A stretch of 24,325 nt of DNA from an uncultured Bacteroidales bacterium (GTDB taxonomy: Bacteria > Bacteroidota > Bacteroidia > Bacteroidales > F082), in assembly GCA_937906455.1 (NCBI GenBank), contig CALCYT010000003.1, positions 1 to 24,325 on the forward strand. The letters run 5' to 3'. Position 1 is the stretch's first letter. Every line of letters begins with the position of its first letter. The notes beneath the pieces are model-generated. The model was given only the letters and a program-made list of their open reading frames with translations, made no database searches and had not been told where the DNA came from. Shown here one piece after another: positions 14,103 through 22,200 of this stretch. The translations under genes were made by a program, and so were the position numbers.

Positions 14103-14137
14103 TATTCAAAAAGTGCTTTTTTCATCATTTAACGTTA

Positions 14138-14145
14138 CAAAAATA
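14138..14145 (-). promoter_or_regulatory. -7 box TATTTTTG for the beta-barrel receptor gene
   Basis: On the minus strand TATTTTTG matches TAnnTTTG exactly, directly after the hairpin at 14152-14179. The expected transcription start near 14132 gives a leader of about 30 nt before the ATG at 14102. No -33 TTTG is evident because the hairpin occupies that position. Confidence 0.45.
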
Positions 14146-14151
14146 CAAAAA

Positions 14152-14179
14152 TTATGCCGAACATCCATAGTCGGCATAA
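14152..14179 (-). terminator. Hairpin terminator after the sigma/anti-sigma/DUF4097 genes
   Basis: TTATGCCGA (14152-14160) pairs perfectly with TCGGCATAA (14171-14179) around a 10-nt loop. On the minus strand it is followed by TTTTTGTATTTTTG, a U-rich tail. It lies 25 bp after the stop of the DUF4097-like gene. Confidence 0.7.
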
Positions 14180-14203
14180 AATTTTCAAGGTATGAAGAAA
14201 GGA

Positions 14204-15259
14204 TTACTTATTTTTGTAGATATCGACGTCTCCATATTTTGTGCTGATGTCAAGCAGACCTCGCTCGCCATCGCCGTAATGTCCCACACCGCTGATGCTG
14301 TTCTTGTCGAAAAAGCCCTTGAATTTTATGTCGCCATACGATGATGCAAGCTTATAGTCAAAAGAGGCATCCTTGTTGAGGTACAAAACAACGTCGGAAT
14401 ACAGGCCGTCAATGTCGATTTTTGGCGTTAGCGATGTGGAGGTGACCGACAAGTCCGAATACCTTAATCTGGCACCTATCAAATTTGTGAGGTTTCGCAC
14501 TTTTATGTCGGAATAGGCGGCTGTGCTCAAAACAACTTTGTTTGCTTTTTCTATTCTGGTGTCGGAATATTTGTTTTCAAGCATGCAATGGTCCAAGTCG
14601 GTGATGAAGAGCTTGCTGTATTTCAGAGTGCCGTCGATGTAGTCGCATTTGTTTATTTTTGCCTCGCCGTACGACATATCAAGGTATAACTGACTCACAA
14701 CATTGATGTTGATGTTTCCGTATCTCACCTCAATTATGTTTTTTTGTATGTTGTCAATTATCAGGCTGTCGGCCTTGAAATCGCCGTATTTTATGTCGGT
14801 TTTCAGCTTGCGTTGCGCCTTGTCGATGGTGATGTCGCCGTATATTGTCTCCAAGTCCATTGCCACGTCTTTCGGGACTTTCACATAATATTTTATCGAA
14901 ATTGACGCGTTGAACGACTTATTGGTTTTGTTTACGAACACCGTCCTCGCCTTCACGCTGTTGTCTTCCTGCGTCAATTCCACGTTGATGATTTCCATCA
15001 GTTTCTGCACCGCACTCTCCTTGTCGCTTTTCACCGTGATTTTCACAAAAAACTCAATCTGCGGCTGATCCCACGTGGTGATGATGAAATCGCTGTATCT
15101 GCCTTCCATCGTAAGATTCGGCATCGCTTCCACATCGAAAGTCTTCTCGATGGTTTTCTGTCCCTCAAATTTGTAATTGTAGCCGCAATCCCTGTAATTG
15201 TTGGCCAAGGCAAAGACCGCCATCAGTGACAAAACTGTTAAAACAAAAGTCTTTTTCAT
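14204..15259 (-). CDS. Exported DUF4097/GIN-like protein with 12-13 Y-[GS]-[DNEK] repeats
   Basis: Exported protein of 351 aa. The signal peptide (basic MKK, hydrophobic 5-18) ends ALA/NN near residue 20. A tyrosine followed by GD, GN, GE, SD or SK recurs at 55, then 140, 158, 180, 197, 214, 231, 249, 267, 287, 308, 328 and 342. That is a period of mostly 17-21 residues, each with a V/I-x-I strand after it, the pattern of a right-handed beta-solenoid as in DUF4097/DUF2807 'putative auto-transporter adhesin' domains. No catalytic residues are apparent. The start is 5 bp from the anti-sigma stop, so the two are co-transcribed. It is likely the envelope-located output or sensor of the ECF sigma system, but its ligand is unknown. 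Confidence 0.82.
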   Translation of the reverse strand: MKKTFVLTVLSLMAVFALANNYRDCGYNYKFEGQKTIEKTFDVEAMPNLTMEGRYSDFIITTWDQPQIEFFVKITVKSDKESAVQKLMEIINVELTQEDNSVKARTVFVNKTNKSFNASISIKYYVKVPKDVAMDLETIYGDITIDKAQRKLKTDIKYGDFKADSLIIDNIQKNIIEVRYGNININVVSQLYLDMSYGEAKINKCDYIDGTLKYSKLFITDLDHCMLENKYSDTRIEKANKVVLSTAAYSDIKVRNLTNLIGARLRYSDLSVTSTSLTPKIDIDGLYSDVVLYLNKDASFDYKLASSYGDIKFKGFFDKNSISGVGHYGDGERGLLDISTKYGDVDIYKNK

Positions 15260-15264
15260 AATTC

Positions 15265-15741
15265 TTATTTGTTTAATTTATCGGTTATTAAATCTAATGT
15301 CATTAATTTGTTGTCGTAAATCTGTTCTGCTATAGCCATCTGGCGGTCTTCAGGAAGCGGTGCCATCTCGGCGAAAACATCACCCATATTCATCAGGTCG
15401 CGTATCACAGCGTTGATTTGCATGCGTGTCGAGTCGTCAACATTCACCATCACATCCTCTAAGTTGATGATGGCTTCCTCCACTTTTTCGTCATAAAATT
15501 GACGCATCGTAACTAATTTACTGTCAGTCACTTGCGGCGATTTTGTTGATATTCTTCCATATTGATTTATGCCGAAAATCATGATGAAAATGGCTGCTGC
15601 CGCTGCCGCTATCGAGGTGAAGGTCAACCGAAAGTGCCTCTTGTCATCCAATCTCTTCTCGAACCTCTCGCGGCTTCCCTCCGGCATCTTCACATCGTCA
15701 AATGCCGTTTTGTTGTTTCTTATTTTTTCTCCTATATTCAT
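15265..15741 (-). CDS. Single-pass membrane protein, probable anti-sigma factor
   Basis: 158-aa protein with a charged cytoplasmic N-terminus (1-39; DVKMPEGSRERFEKRLDDK is common in Bacteroidota proteins of this slot), one membrane segment at about 40-58 (an unusual run of seven alanines, then IFIMIFGI) and a periplasmic helical domain of about 95 residues. The order sigma, this gene, exported effector on one strand is the standard ECF arrangement, so a role in holding the sigma factor at the membrane is inferred. No zinc HxxxCxxC motif is present. The 5-bp gap to the next gene indicates one transcript. It could alternatively be a sensor subunit without direct sigma binding. Confidence 0.7.
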   Translation of the reverse strand: MNIGEKIRNNKTAFDDVKMPEGSRERFEKRLDDKRHFRLTFTSIAAAAAAIFIMIFGINQYGRISTKSPQVTDSKLVTMRQFYDEKVEEAIINLEDVMVNVDDSTRMQINAVIRDLMNMGDVFAEMAPLPEDRQMAIAEQIYDNKLMTLDLITDKLNK

Positions 15742-15754
15742 ATTTATTATTATT

Positions 15755-15776
15755 GGTCGCCTTACGGCTCAAAATC
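15755..15776. repeat. GGTCGCCTTACGGCTCAAAATC phrase (dispersed-repeat look)
   Basis: A G/C-rich phrase (GGTCGCC-TTA-CGGCTC, then AAAATC) stands out in an otherwise A/T-rich spacer just upstream of the anti-sigma start. A single copy is seen in this window. Its style is like 81-108. Function unknown. Confidence 0.25.
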
Positions 15777-15815
15777 TTAAAAAAATGTTCTTCCTTGATA
15801 ATCCTCAAATCCCTC

Positions 15816-15897
15816 TTTTAACTTTTATCTTTTATCTTTTAACTTTTATCAATAACCTATAACCTATAACCCATAAACCTTAAACTCTCAGCTCTCA
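15816..15897. repeat. Composite word array: CTTTTAT, CTATAAC, CTTAAACTCTCAG
   Basis: Three word blocks stand in series: (A)CTTTTATC four times (15816-15850), (AC)CTATAAC/CCCATAA three times (15855-15874), and AAACTCTCAGCTCTCAG (15881-15897). The last two blocks lie inside the 3' end of the sigma gene. Read on the minus strand they encode its last ~11 residues and its stop codon. Confidence 0.7.
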
Positions 15898-16402
15898 GTT
15901 TCCCCAGTCCTCTCACATATTGCGACCTCACCGTTGATTCCTTGATTCCCATCTTCTCCGCTATCTCGCTGAACTCCATCCCGTCAATCAGGTGCAGCGT
16001 TATTGTCAGGCGGTAGCCGTCGGGAAGCTTATTCAGCGACTCCTTTATCTTTTCTATCGGGAAATCCTCAAAATCGGTGTCGTCTTCTTCCATCCGGTCG
16101 GCGGTGTTGTCAATTTCCTCGTAAAACGGCTCTTTGCTGTGTTTCCTGAACAAGTCGATGCTCTTGTTGATGGCTATTGTCTTCACAAAAGCCACGAAAT
16201 CGTGTTCTGAGCCTTCGAAACCGTCAAGATTAGCGAATGTCTTCAGAAAGGCGTCTTGTGTTATCTCCTCGGCGTCCTGCGCGTTCATCACTATCCTGTA
16301 AGAGGCGTTGAAAACCGTGCTGCAACAGAGGTCATAAAGTCTCATCAGCGACTCTTGCCGTCCTTTCCTCGCCCTTTCCAAAACAATGTTGAATCCTAAC
16401 AT
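15857..16402 (-). CDS. ECF RNA polymerase sigma factor
   Basis: Cytoplasmic alternative sigma factor, 181 aa. Region 2 lies at about 12-88 (LYDLCCSTVFNASYRIV, then AQDAEEITQDAFLKTF, typical core-binding helices, and NKSIDLFRKH). Region 4 lies at about 117-172 with the helix-turn-helix EFSEIAEKMGIKESTVRSQ (143-161). It is first of a sigma, anti-sigma, exported-protein set on the minus strand. The gap of 115 bp to the anti-sigma gene contains word arrays, so coupling there is loose. Residues from about 171 (AESLRFMGYRL) are encoded by repeat words and lie beyond the usual end of region 4. The signal sensed is unknown. Confidence 0.92.
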   Translation of the reverse strand: MLGFNIVLERARKGRQESLMRLYDLCCSTVFNASYRIVMNAQDAEEITQDAFLKTFANLDGFEGSEHDFVAFVKTIAINKSIDLFRKHSKEPFYEEIDNTADRMEEDDTDFEDFPIEKIKESLNKLPDGYRLTITLHLIDGMEFSEIAEKMGIKESTVRSQYVRGLGKLRAESLRFMGYRL

Positions 16403-16466
16403 TTTATCCGTTTTACATCTTCTTAACGAAAGAAAGGTTGTTTTGCTGCATCGAAAATGAAAAAAA

Positions 16467-17144
16467 TCATTCGTTTTCCATCGCGAATAGTGCGGCGCGG
16501 TTCAAAAACGAGTTGAAGTCATAGCAGGAGCGGAACTCCCCGATGACCCAATCCACCAAGCGGTCGGAATACAGCATGTCGTCGTCGATAGTCTGATAGA
16601 GGCAGTAGTCCTTGAGCTTCAGATACTCGGCGTAAGGATGGTCGGCGGGGTAGTCTTTGGGCACTTTTTTCAGTTTCTGCGCCATATCGAGACTGAAATT
16701 CTTAGCTTTTTTCAAGGCTTTTTCAAATTCTTCACCTTTTGTGCTGATGTCTTCGCGTACGCTTCTCGTTATCTCTGGCGGGCATTGGTACATTCCGGGA
16801 AAGAGTCCGTGATGGCCGAGATATTCGGCTCCTTCGCCTTCAACATGGAAATAATAGCCTGCCATACCTGATTTTTTGCCGTTCGGACAGATGAAAAGAC
16901 CGAAATGACGTTTATACGGGCTCTTGTCGGGCGAGAAGCGGGTGTCGCGATAGAAGCGGTAGGTACAGTCTTTCAATGTAAGGCCGCGGGTCAGAGGGTC
17001 GAATCTCTGCACACCTATTAATATCTGTTCCGCGATGGCGTTGAATTTGTTTTGGGCGTTGATATACAATTCTTTATGTTGCTGAAACCAAGGCCTGTTG
17101 TTATTCTCTACGATGAGATTCAGGAAGTCGATAATTTCTTTCAT
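16467..17144 (-). CDS. DUF2461 family protein (TIGR02453)
   Basis: Conserved cytoplasmic protein of unknown function, 225 aa, the normal length. Recognised by the start FLNLIVENNNRPWFQQHKE (8-26), the block YRFYRDTRFSPDKSPYK (62-78), then AGYYFHVEGEGAEYLGHHG and a C-terminal domain. It is found widely in Bacteroidota as a single gene. It is upstream of the sigma gene on the same strand with a 64-bp gap and could be read through into it. Divergent promoters separate it from the next plus-strand gene. No enzymatic residues can be assigned with confidence. Confidence 0.9.
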   Translation of the reverse strand: MKEIIDFLNLIVENNNRPWFQQHKELYINAQNKFNAIAEQILIGVQRFDPLTRGLTLKDCTYRFYRDTRFSPDKSPYKRHFGLFICPNGKKSGMAGYYFHVEGEGAEYLGHHGLFPGMYQCPPEITRSVREDISTKGEEFEKALKKAKNFSLDMAQKLKKVPKDYPADHPYAEYLKLKDYCLYQTIDDDMLYSDRLVDWVIGEFRSCYDFNSFLNRAALFAMENE

Positions 17145-17167
17145 GTGATTTTGTGAAATTTTTTTTG

Positions 17168-17175
17168 CAAAAATA
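17168..17175 (-). promoter_or_regulatory. -7 box TATTTTTG for the DUF2461 gene
   Basis: Minus-strand TATTTTTG, exact to TAnnTTTG, 24 bp before the ATG at 17144. It is paired divergently with the box at 17198-17205. Confidence 0.5.
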
Positions 17176-17197
17176 ATGATTAATTAAAAAAAAATGA

Positions 17198-17205
17198 TAT
17201 TTTTG
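17198..17205 (+). promoter_or_regulatory. -7 box TATTTTTG for the small winged-helix-like gene
   Basis: Plus-strand TATTTTTG followed by C, 38 bp before the ATG at 17243. The two divergent -7 boxes share a 22-bp A/T-rich core (17176-17197), so their polymerase footprints must overlap. Confidence 0.5.
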
Positions 17206-17242
17206 CACATCTTTTTTGAACTATTTATAACTAATTTTTAAA

Positions 17243-17665
17243 ATGGAAAACAGAGAGCTTTCACGAGAAGAAATTATCGGATTGATAGCTGAGTTTAAAT
17301 CCGAAGTAAGGAAAAACCTTACCAAAATTGACATTTTTAACGAGAAAATTGAAGAATTCACAAAATTGTTAGGCGATGCGCCTGCTGTGAGTGCTTCTAT
17401 GCCGGAGAAGAAACGCAAGCCTTATCCGTTGTCAGACTGGGACAAGATTATCATCAACACCATCAAGGATAACGGCAAGCCCACCACGAGCAAGGAGATT
17501 TACGATGCCGCCATGCAAAAAGCCGAAGAGCAAGGCATTGCTATGGATGAGGCCAAGATGAAGTCGAAAATCAACCAGTGTTTGGTGAAACTGTCGAACC
17601 GCCGCGGTGACTTGAGGAAAGTGAAATACCAAGGCAGGGGCTTCGCTTACAGCATCGCCTATTAG
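17243..17665 (+). CDS. Small hypothetical protein with coiled-coil N-terminus and winged-helix-like C-terminus
   Basis: 140-aa soluble protein. Residues 6-44 are a charged amphipathic helix (EEIIGLIAEFKSEVRKNL...), likely coiled coil. A Pro/Lys linker follows (54-62). Residues 63-140 (DWDKIIINTIKDNGKPTTSKEIYDAA...KINQCLVKLS, then LRKVKYQGRGFAYSI) have the helix-helix-helix-wing order of a winged helix: a 'start/switch' helix, a T-T-S-K-E-I turn, a recognition-like helix, and a basic beta-hairpin ending in aromatic residues. A DNA-binding or dimeric regulator is plausible but I do not recognise the family. It has its own promoter and a hairpin terminator. Confidence 0.7.
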   Translation: MENRELSREEIIGLIAEFKSEVRKNLTKIDIFNEKIEEFTKLLGDAPAVSASMPEKKRKPYPLSDWDKIIINTIKDNGKPTTSKEIYDAAMQKAEEQGIAMDEAKMKSKINQCLVKLSNRRGDLRKVKYQGRGFAYSIAY

Positions 17666-17674
17666 TTTGTTATT

Positions 17675-17710
17675 TAAGGTGATGTCAGCTTTTTTGCCGA
17701 CATCACCTTA
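17675..17710. terminator. Hairpin between convergent genes
   Basis: TAAGGTGATGTC (17675-17686) pairs with GACATCACCTTA (17699-17710) over 12 bp with a T-rich 12-nt loop. It lies between the stop codons of the convergent genes at 17665 and 17736 and could act for both strands. The downstream T-run is weak on the plus strand. Confidence 0.7.
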
Positions 17711-17735
17711 TTTGGAAAGCCTAACGCATCAATTA

Positions 17736-19097
17736 CTATTCCTTTACTATTCTCTCAGTGAACTCTGAGCCGTCGGCCATTCTCACCTTCATGACGTAAA
17801 CGCCTGAGCTGAGGCCAGAGACGTTGATAGTGCCGGAGCCGCCGCGCAGCGACATGGCCATCCTGCCGTCCACGGAGTATATCTCAACCGAATTGCATAC
17901 TGCATCGCCGGCGAGGCTGATGTTGACAATGTCGCCCGACGGGTTAGGATAAACATCCATCATCCCGACAGCGAGGGTCTCATCAACCGAGGAGATGCCT
18001 TTCCCTGAGAAAACGGGATAACCGTTGTTGACATTTCCATCGTCCATCATATACACATCCTCGCCGTTGTTGAGGACATCGACAAACTCCGGAGTCCTCA
18101 TTTCCGATTCCGACTGAGGAGTGCCGTATTCATTACCGCTTGCGATTGTGTTGATATAAAAGTTATTCTCCGCGTTTACGGTCATGTTGTCATTTTGCAA
18201 CTTCGCCACGATGCCGCCAACAGTTGTCCCTTCCATGTTACCGGCGTTGTAACACGAGTTGATAGTCGCGCTCTCTCCCGGATACGCAGATAGCATTCCC
18301 ACTATGCCGCCCACACACGCTCCTTCGCTTTCAACAAGCAAGTCAACGTTGTTATAGCAATATGAGACTCTGTTTTCCAGCTTGCCGCATATTCCTCCGA
18401 CATAGCAATGCTCGCTTTGCGATTCAATTGCCATCTCACCTTTGTTGAAGGATGTCTCCACTTCATAGGCGATACCGACGACGCCTCCCACATACAGGAA
18501 GCTGACGCTGGGTCCTACGTTTACCGTGATTCTGCCATGGTTGTCGCAGTTTCTGACCATGCCTTCTCCCACGATGCCTCCAACGAACCAATTCTCAGTG
18601 GGGAGCTCGTCGTCATAATCGATGATGAGGTTGCCGTAATTATGGCAATTTTCAACTAAAGCGGCTATGTTTGCCACTCCTCCGAAATAATTCGAGCCAT
18701 GCTGTTGTACCATGTCAGAGTCTCTGATTGTCAAGTTTTTGACATATCCCTCTGACACCCAAAAGAATAGTGTTGTGGTAAGATGGTAAATGGTGTGGTT
18801 GTTGCCGTCGAAACACACGTTCACCAGATTGCCGCCGGTTGTTCCTTCCCCAACAAAGCCTATGGGGTTCCACTCCCTGTTGTCAATGTCGATGTCAGTC
18901 ATAAGTTTGTAGTATGCAAGGTCGGGTTCTGCATACGTCATGTACGCCAACTGTGAGGCGTTTTCGATGAGGTAAGGGCTTTCTTCTGTGCCTTCACCAT
19001 TGGTCCAGGGCTCGGACGTTCCGTCCCAGACCGACACTTGTGCGTTGAGTGCCATTCCCAACAGCACCGCAACGATAAGGGTAATTGATCTTTTCAT
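17736..19097 (-). CDS. Secreted GLUG-repeat protein with type IX secretion type A sorting domain
   Basis: Exported surface or released protein, 453 aa. The signal peptide ends LNA19 with Gln20. The first domain (24-110) begins WTNGEGTEESPYLIENASQLAYM, the usual entry of GLUG proteins. Six rungs with a G-G-[IVA]-[VC] core follow at about 139, 173, 204, 234, 263 and 294 (FGGVAN, VGGIVGEG, VGGVVGIA, VGGICGKL, VGGIVGML, VGGIVAKL), spaced about 30 residues and rich in Cys-Tyr-Asn. The C-terminal domain (373-453) has VYPNPSGD (382-389), the IYSVDGR turn and LSSGVYVMKV, the T9SS type A signature. GLUG repeats form beta-solenoids seen in adhesins and IgA-peptidase-associated proteins. An adhesive role is inferred; the ligand is unknown. 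Confidence 0.88.
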   Translation of the reverse strand: MKRSITLIVAVLLGMALNAQVSVWDGTSEPWTNGEGTEESPYLIENASQLAYMTYAEPDLAYYKLMTDIDIDNREWNPIGFVGEGTTGGNLVNVCFDGNNHTIYHLTTTLFFWVSEGYVKNLTIRDSDMVQQHGSNYFGGVANIAALVENCHNYGNLIIDYDDELPTENWFVGGIVGEGMVRNCDNHGRITVNVGPSVSFLYVGGVVGIAYEVETSFNKGEMAIESQSEHCYVGGICGKLENRVSYCYNNVDLLVESEGACVGGIVGMLSAYPGESATINSCYNAGNMEGTTVGGIVAKLQNDNMTVNAENNFYINTIASGNEYGTPQSESEMRTPEFVDVLNNGEDVYMMDDGNVNNGYPVFSGKGISSVDETLAVGMMDVYPNPSGDIVNISLAGDAVCNSVEIYSVDGRMAMSLRGGSGTINVSGLSSGVYVMKVRMADGSEFTERIVKE

Positions 19098-19207
19098 AAT
19101 TGTTAAATTTAATTGTTGAACTTAATGTTAATTTGCCAAAGATTGATTTTCAATCTATTGAGGCTTGATTATTTATTTGTTAATACCTTTTAATAGTTAA
19201 TTTTTTG

Positions 19208-19215
19208 CAAATATA
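19208..19215 (-). promoter_or_regulatory. -7 box TATATTTG for the GLUG-repeat gene
   Basis: Minus-strand TATATTTG fits TAnnTTTG. It would give a leader of about 105 nt to the ATG at 19097. The 159-bp gap here (19098-19256) is A/T-rich with no other recognised feature. A weaker alternative AATCTTTG is at 19137-19144. Confidence 0.35.
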
Positions 19216-19256
19216 ATAATTTTTTCATTTAGTGATGATATTTTAGCAAGTTTTTT

Positions 19257-22200
19257 TCAATTTTTTACAAATTTTATCGTCTGCCTGTTGTTTTCGTCGA
19301 TTAGTATGCTGCAAAAATACACTCCGGAAGGCAACTTTGACAAGTCGATTTCCACGCTGTTACTGACTCCACCATTTTGTCTGCCCAAGCCAATATGACG
19401 AATCTCGTTGCCAAGCACGCCGCGCAAGCTTAATTCAACAATGGCATCTTTTGCAAGTGTATATGACAGCGTCATTTTGTCACTCGCCGGATTTGGCGAG
19501 CATGTCATCTGTATATTTGACGAATTGTCTGTTACATTTCCATCCATATTGCCCGGGAGCAATGCAATCAGATAGTCGGCGTGCTTTTCATGAGCCTCCT
19601 TTGAGGCGGGAATATACTCCGCCAACTTACCTTGTATGCCTTTGTTTCCCTCATCCTCCATTCTTAAATACAGGTCGCCAAGGTCGATTTCAGCGAAAAC
19701 ACGTTCAGAATACGAGGCATTGGAATCTGTGATTTTGTTCTCATACCACTCAACGGCGTCGGCATAATTGCCCATCTCCACGTCACATTTATTGGCATAA
19801 TGGTCGGCTGCATCGCCCAGATTATCATCTGACAAAAGACCGAGATAGTAATCCCTCAAGTCAACAAAATCGCCTTTGGACTCAACTTCAACGGAGAAAA
19901 GGGCATTTAAGGCCGCAACAGCCTCTTGGCTTTCCGGGTAATCAGAAACAATCTCCATATAAACCGCTCTGGCTCCGTCATAATCACCGTCCTCCGCGAG
20001 ACTGTCTCCTGTGTTAAGCCTGTCCGACGGATTCTCAGGCGTACCCAAACCACCTGAAGGCGTCCACGTAGGAAGATAGTAAAACGTTGAATTACCCGTT
20101 GAAAGCAGGTGTGAAGGTATATTGCTGTCCGCAAGAGGATACCAACAATTATTGGCTACATTGAAAACAAATGGATGCGTCCCCTGTGGGTTGTTTGACT
20201 CAAAAAACAAGATATAATCGTTGTTTGTCCCATTTCCTTGAAGCCAATTGTGATGGAATTCCGCCGGACAGCTGTTGTTTGTCGCATAAACCTGATACCT
20301 TCCGTTATTCGCTATTTTAGGGACATCCGACCACAATGTCGCGGTAGAGTCTCCAATTATATGCAAACCACTGCCATTGAGGGATTTTATGCCATCAGTG
20401 CTGTTCCCAGTGATTCGATTACCTTTAATTTTGGCATTGCTCGCATATGACACGAAACCATTTACACAATCACAAATGTGATTGTTCATAAAAACATGAT
20501 TAGTGTATAAATTAGATAATCCATTTATCTCAATACCGTTACTTCCCGATGTAATATAATTACCACTCACATCACATTGTGATATATCTTTGAGCTTTAT
20601 AGTGTTATTCGCCAATGTGTTGTTAAAAACATTTTGATTTAGGACAACACTATATGAGTCACGTGCAACATTTACCACATAAGCGTCAACACACGTTTCA
20701 TTAAGTGTTGAACTTCGTATTGCAAAAGGTCCATCTTTGGTTCTGATGGTTCCACATGTATCAAAAACGCAATGTGACAAAGATAATTCGCCACTATTAT
20801 TAAAAATATCGACATTTTTAAATTTAGCATTTGTTACTTGAGAGGCAGTTGTTAATACACCTTTGTTTATTAATTGATTATTGCCACCTGCTATAATACT
20901 GTTGTTTTGTATCGACAATGATGAGTTCGCCGCTATAATGACACCGCCATCAAGAAAATATTTGTGTCCTGCACTATTTTCCGTATCACCATTTATCAAA
21001 CCTTGATAACCACCTAAAGTAATGAGTTCCTTAGTGAAAGTGCTTTCATATGAATGAGAGGGGTATTCGCATGTGTCGTATTGACCAGATACACTGTTAT
21101 ACACCGGTGTAATGGGAGGATTATAATATCCACTATGAGAAAAACTGTCCAGATTGTCTGCGAAAATGAATATCTCATTCATTGATAGTTTGCCATCACG
21201 GTCAGTATCTGGATTGACATCATACGCAACATGGTTTTGTCCCACGCTTTCATTGAAGAAAATATTCCACTGAAAACGTCCGATTGCCGTACTGTCATAC
21301 TGGTACCACGGTCCTGTAAGCCAATCCGAATGAAGTTCCAATATTGGATAATATCCGAGTATTGATGCTGTCCAGTAATATACAAATTCACTAACCCTTT
21401 CCCAATTATGGGCACCTTGTGGGGTAATATACTGCTCTACCCAACTAAGATGAGTCTCATCGGTAGAAGTATGAATGGCCCTGTTTTTACAAACCGCTTC
21501 ATTGTCGTTCATTATATCATCAATAAAACCGCCAGAATAACAACAATCAATCATAAAAGTCATTTGAGAACATTTAATATCTCTAACCCATTTTGTCAAA
21601 TCATAATCGTATAACCTTTCATTTTGAGCATTACCCAACAATAAATATGAACAATCGTTTGATTTGTTACCATGACCGCACACGTACACAAATAATTGAT
21701 CTTGTTCTGTTAATTCAGGTATTGAATCTGCGGTATTACTATTCCCGGATAAGTTATCAAAGACACTCTTTATACCCGCTCTAGTAAAGGGGAAATCTCC
21801 TGAATCAAGGAAATCGTCTTCAAACAGATAATTATGACTTTGATTTAGGTCGTGGCTATAAAAATCATAATCGGGATACATGCCCACAATAGCATCTTTA
21901 ACGGTGTTATTAGTGATGACGAATATATTTCTTTTGCCTCCCCAATTAGTAGCCTCAACAAATCCGTATTTATTCACAAGAGCGGTATAAACACATGACA
22001 AATTGTACCATTGTTGAATGCTTGGATGTACTCCGGGATCTCCTGCAATCAATACAGCATATAGCTTTCCGTTAGGCTCGGCTTTTTCGGGAATTATGAA
22101 ATCCGTATATGGCCAAAATGTCCTGCTTCCAAAATTTTGTTCAACAATGCACGTGTATTCGGTGTAATTGTGTGGATACATTTCTTCATTTACAATGGTA

